Source: Acidobacteriota bacterium
GTDB lineage: Bacteria; Acidobacteriota; Thermoanaerobaculia; Gp7-AA8
Assembly (NCBI GenBank): GCA_003223695.1
Contig: QHVY01000177.1
Span: 1-12,351 of the forward strand
DNA length: 12,351 nt
Direction: 5' to 3'
This document shows, piece after piece, positions 10,838 through 12,351 of this stretch; position 1 is the first letter of the stretch, and each line of letters begins with the position of its first letter. A program made the translations under genes and the position numbers. The notes under the pieces are model-generated. The model saw only the letters and a list, made by a program, of their open reading frames with translations, did not search any database and was not told the DNA's origin.

Positions 10838-12351
10838 CACTTCTCGTAAACGTCGCCCGGCAGCTCGCGAATGAAGCGCGAGGGCTCCATCAGCACGTCC
10901 ATGCCCGCGCGATCGCGCGCCATCACCGGAAAAACGAGATAGAGCTCCTGCTTCGCACGCGTGACCGCGACGTAGAACAGCCGCCGCTCTTCCTCCTCGC
11001 CCGGAATGACGATTTCTTTTTCCATCGTGTCCCGCAGCATCAACGCCATTTCCTCAGGCACATTCTGCTCAGGTACGCGGACGATTCCGCCCGGCACGCG
11101 CAGAGCGCGCTGCGATGGGAAGCGCCCGTCAGCGAGCCAGATGACGAACACCGCGCGCCATTCGAGGCCCTTCGCCTGATGGACGGACGAGAGCACGATT
11201 TTCTCGTCTTCCGGACCAACCACGGCGACGTCTTCGCCGGCGAGTGGATTCGCAAGTGCCACCTCCTCCAGGAATTGGTTCACGTCGTCGTAGCGCAAGG
11301 CGTATTGCGACAACTGCTCGAGGTCATCGAGCCGCGCCTGCGCGTTGGCGAATTTCGAACGCGCGTAATCGGCATATCCCTTTTCCACGACGAGCCGAAT
11401 GCACTCTGACGGATTCCTTTTCATTGACTCCGTCGAAAGAGGGCGAAGGACGGAGCGAAGGGAATCAAGGCTCTTTTTGATGGCCCCCCAACGTAGCGCC
11501 GGCTCTCCAGCCGGCGCGGACCGGCTAAGAGCCGGTCCTACGTTCAAAAACGCGTCCAGCGGATCGCGATCCTGCGAAATTCGCCCCCACATGTCCGCGG
11601 CCGTTTTCTCGCCGATCTTCGGATACAACTTGAGCACACGCTTCCATGATAATTCATCCCGATAATTAGTGATGATCTTGAGATAGGCGATTACGTCTTT
11701 GATGTGCGCCTGCTCGAAGAAGCGAACGCCCGAGCGAATCTCGTACGGGATGAGACGCCGCGAGAGCTCCATCTGCAGCTCGAGGATGCGCTGGGCGATG
11801 AACGATGCCTGCTCGAACACATCGTCGACGCCGACGACCGCAGGATCGGGTCCGTCGCCGCGGACCGCATGGAGCTCTTTCTGAAACTGAAAACGGTTGT
11901 GCGCGATCGTCTGATTGGCGAGCTGCAATATTTGCGGCGTGGAGCGGTAGTTTGTCTCCAGCTTGTAGATCGTGGCCTGCGGCCAGCGCAGCGGAAAAGT
12001 GATGATGTTTTCGAACGACGCGCCGCGGAACGAGTAAATCGACTGCGCATCGTCGCCGACGACCATCACATTCGACCGCACGCTGCCCATCGCATCGACC
12101 ACGTCAGCCTGCAGCTTGTTCGTGTCCTGATATTCGTCGACGAGGATGTAACGGAACTTGCGCTTGAGGACGGCGGAGATGTCCTCGTGCTCTTCGAGCA
12201 GCAATTTCCAGTTGACGAGGAGGTCGTCGAAGTCCATTGCGTTCGCTTCGCGCTTGCGATCTTTGTAGCGGTGGAAGACGTTGACAATCTCCTCCTTGTA
12301 GATCGCAAAGTGGGGGTAGTTTTCCTCGAGATGCAGCTCCAGCGGCGTGCG
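10819..12351 (-). CDS. UvrD/PcrA-type superfamily 1 DNA helicase, 5' end outside the window
   Basis: The 510 residues present are the C-terminal part of an ATP-dependent 3'-5' DNA helicase of repair and replication. The frame stays open to the right edge, so the start and the Walker A motif are missing. Visible motifs are AMDFDDLL, VDEYQDTNKLQ (motif II), VVGDDAQSIYSFRGA (motif III), LETNYRST (motif IV), SSVHQAKGLEW (motif V) and RRLFYVAVTRAKQELYLVF (motif VI). The end is a short variable tail, VYEKWVIGTE; PcrA-type tails are often longer. Within the 2B region a stretch coded by 11490-11544 (NVGPALSRSAPAGEPALRW) comes from a palindromic element, and a second irregular stretch at 11411-11466 may be another. 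Downstream of the stop the gene's own last 18 nt recur twice in tandem units. A UvrD/PcrA/Rep choice cannot be made from this part. Confidence 0.94.
   Translation of the reverse strand, partial: RTPLELHLEENYPHFAIYKEEIVNVFHRYKDRKREANAMDFDDLLVNWKLLLEEHEDISAVLKRKFRYILVDEYQDTNKLQADVVDAMGSVRSNVMVVGDDAQSIYSFRGASFENIITFPLRWPQATIYKLETNYRSTPQILQLANQTIAHNRFQFQKELHAVRGDGPDPAVVGVDDVFEQASFIAQRILELQMELSRRLIPYEIRSGVRFFEQAHIKDVIAYLKIITNYRDELSWKRVLKLYPKIGEKTAADMWGRISQDRDPLDAFLNVGPALSRSAPAGEPALRWGAIKKSLDSLRSVLRPLSTESMKRNPSECIRLVVEKGYADYARSKFANAQARLDDLEQLSQYALRYDDVNQFLEEVALANPLAGEDVAVVGPEDEKIVLSSVHQAKGLEWRAVFVIWLADGRFPSQRALRVPGGIVRVPEQNVPEEMALMLRDTMEKEIVIPGEEEERRLFYVAVTRAKQELYLVFPVMARDRAGMDVLMEPSRFIRELPGDVYEKWVIGTE
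11411..11466. repeat. Possible degenerate palindrome inside the helicase gene
   Basis: CTCCGTC (11428-11434) pairs with GACGGAG (11449-11455), and GATTCC (11412-11417) with GGAATC (11461-11466), although the spacers between the two stems differ in length. The encoded residues (around LRSVLRPLSTESMKRNPS) lie where relatives are variable. It may be a decayed palindromic insertion or chance pairing. Confidence 0.3.
11490..11544. repeat. Twin-hairpin palindromic element in frame within the helicase gene
   Basis: The terminal inverted repeats AACGTAG (11490-11496) and CTACGTT (11538-11544) are perfect. Inside are two hairpins. One has stems GCGCCGGCT (11496-11504) and AGCCGGCGC (11509-11517) with a CTCC loop. 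The other has stems GGACCGGCT (11518-11526) and AGCCGGTCC (11530-11538) with an AAG loop. The whole region is read through without a stop in the helicase frame, giving 19 residues from Asn to Trp (NVGPALSRSAPAGEPALRW). Its architecture is the same as that of the element in clpA, but the stem sequences are different. Confidence 0.82.

Overview
The window is a gene-dense, GC-rich bacterial chromosome segment. It holds eleven protein-coding genes, no RNA genes and no recognisable transposase. Gene content (ClpS/ClpA/Aat, a Tat-exported HisC-like aminotransferase, a UvrD-family helicase) and the abundance of short palindromic repeats, both between and inside genes, suggest a soil-type Gram-negative such as a member of the Acidobacteriota or a neighbouring phylum. 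That assignment is an inference and is not secure.

Layout, right to left, because most genes lie on the minus strand. A UvrD/PcrA-type helicase runs off the right edge (10819-12351, its 5' end missing). Its stop codon is followed by three tandem ~85-bp units (10581-10837). A plus-strand membrane protein (9897-10577) diverges from a long minus-strand operon: peptidase E (9182-9859), an ornithine-cyclodeaminase/mu-crystallin family enzyme (8259-9185, ATGA overlap), clpS (7946-8251, 7-bp gap) and clpA (5598-7862). The operon appears to have continued originally into an exported S33-type alpha/beta hydrolase (2823-4085) and aat (2164-2841, overlapping the hydrolase). ClpS, ClpA and Aat are the adaptor, the unfoldase and the tagging enzyme of the bacterial N-degron (Leu/Phe N-end rule) pathway, so this is largely a proteolysis operon. 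ClpP is not in the window.

The most striking observation is at the clpA-hydrolase junction. A plus-strand M48 metallopeptidase gene (4129-5583) sits between the two genes, flanked by 31-bp direct repeats (4076-4106 and 5592-5622) that match at 30 of 31 positions. Each copy contains the end of clpA fused by a 4-base GTGA overlap to the start of the hydrolase gene. The single difference is a synonymous change in the clpA frame. The simplest reading is that clpA and the hydrolase were translationally coupled neighbours, and that a nearly bare single-gene segment (22 bp + CDS + 8 bp) was inserted with duplication of the target. A similar duplication appears at the helicase 3' end: two vestigial 18-nt copies of the terminal V-I-G-T-E-stop coding sequence, differing from the live one only at synonymous positions, alternate with a palindromic sequence.

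Two twin-hairpin palindromic elements with short terminal inverted repeats also lie in frame inside coding regions, one in clpA (6575-6628) and one in the helicase gene (11490-11544). They add about 19 residues to each protein, comparable in concept to the in-frame palindromic elements described in Rickettsia. A heptamer-based hairpin array (7867-7948) separates clpS and clpA and reaches to within 4 nt of the clpA start codon.

Left of aat lie a 109-bp perfect-arm palindrome (1988-2096), the Tat-exported HisC-like aminotransferase (868-1914, which appears to lack a C-terminal segment), a GTGA-coupled hypothetical protein (50-871) and another palindromic repeat at the left edge. No gene-free stretch exceeds 300 bases; the largest gaps (1915-2163 and 10578-10818) are mostly filled by the repeats described.
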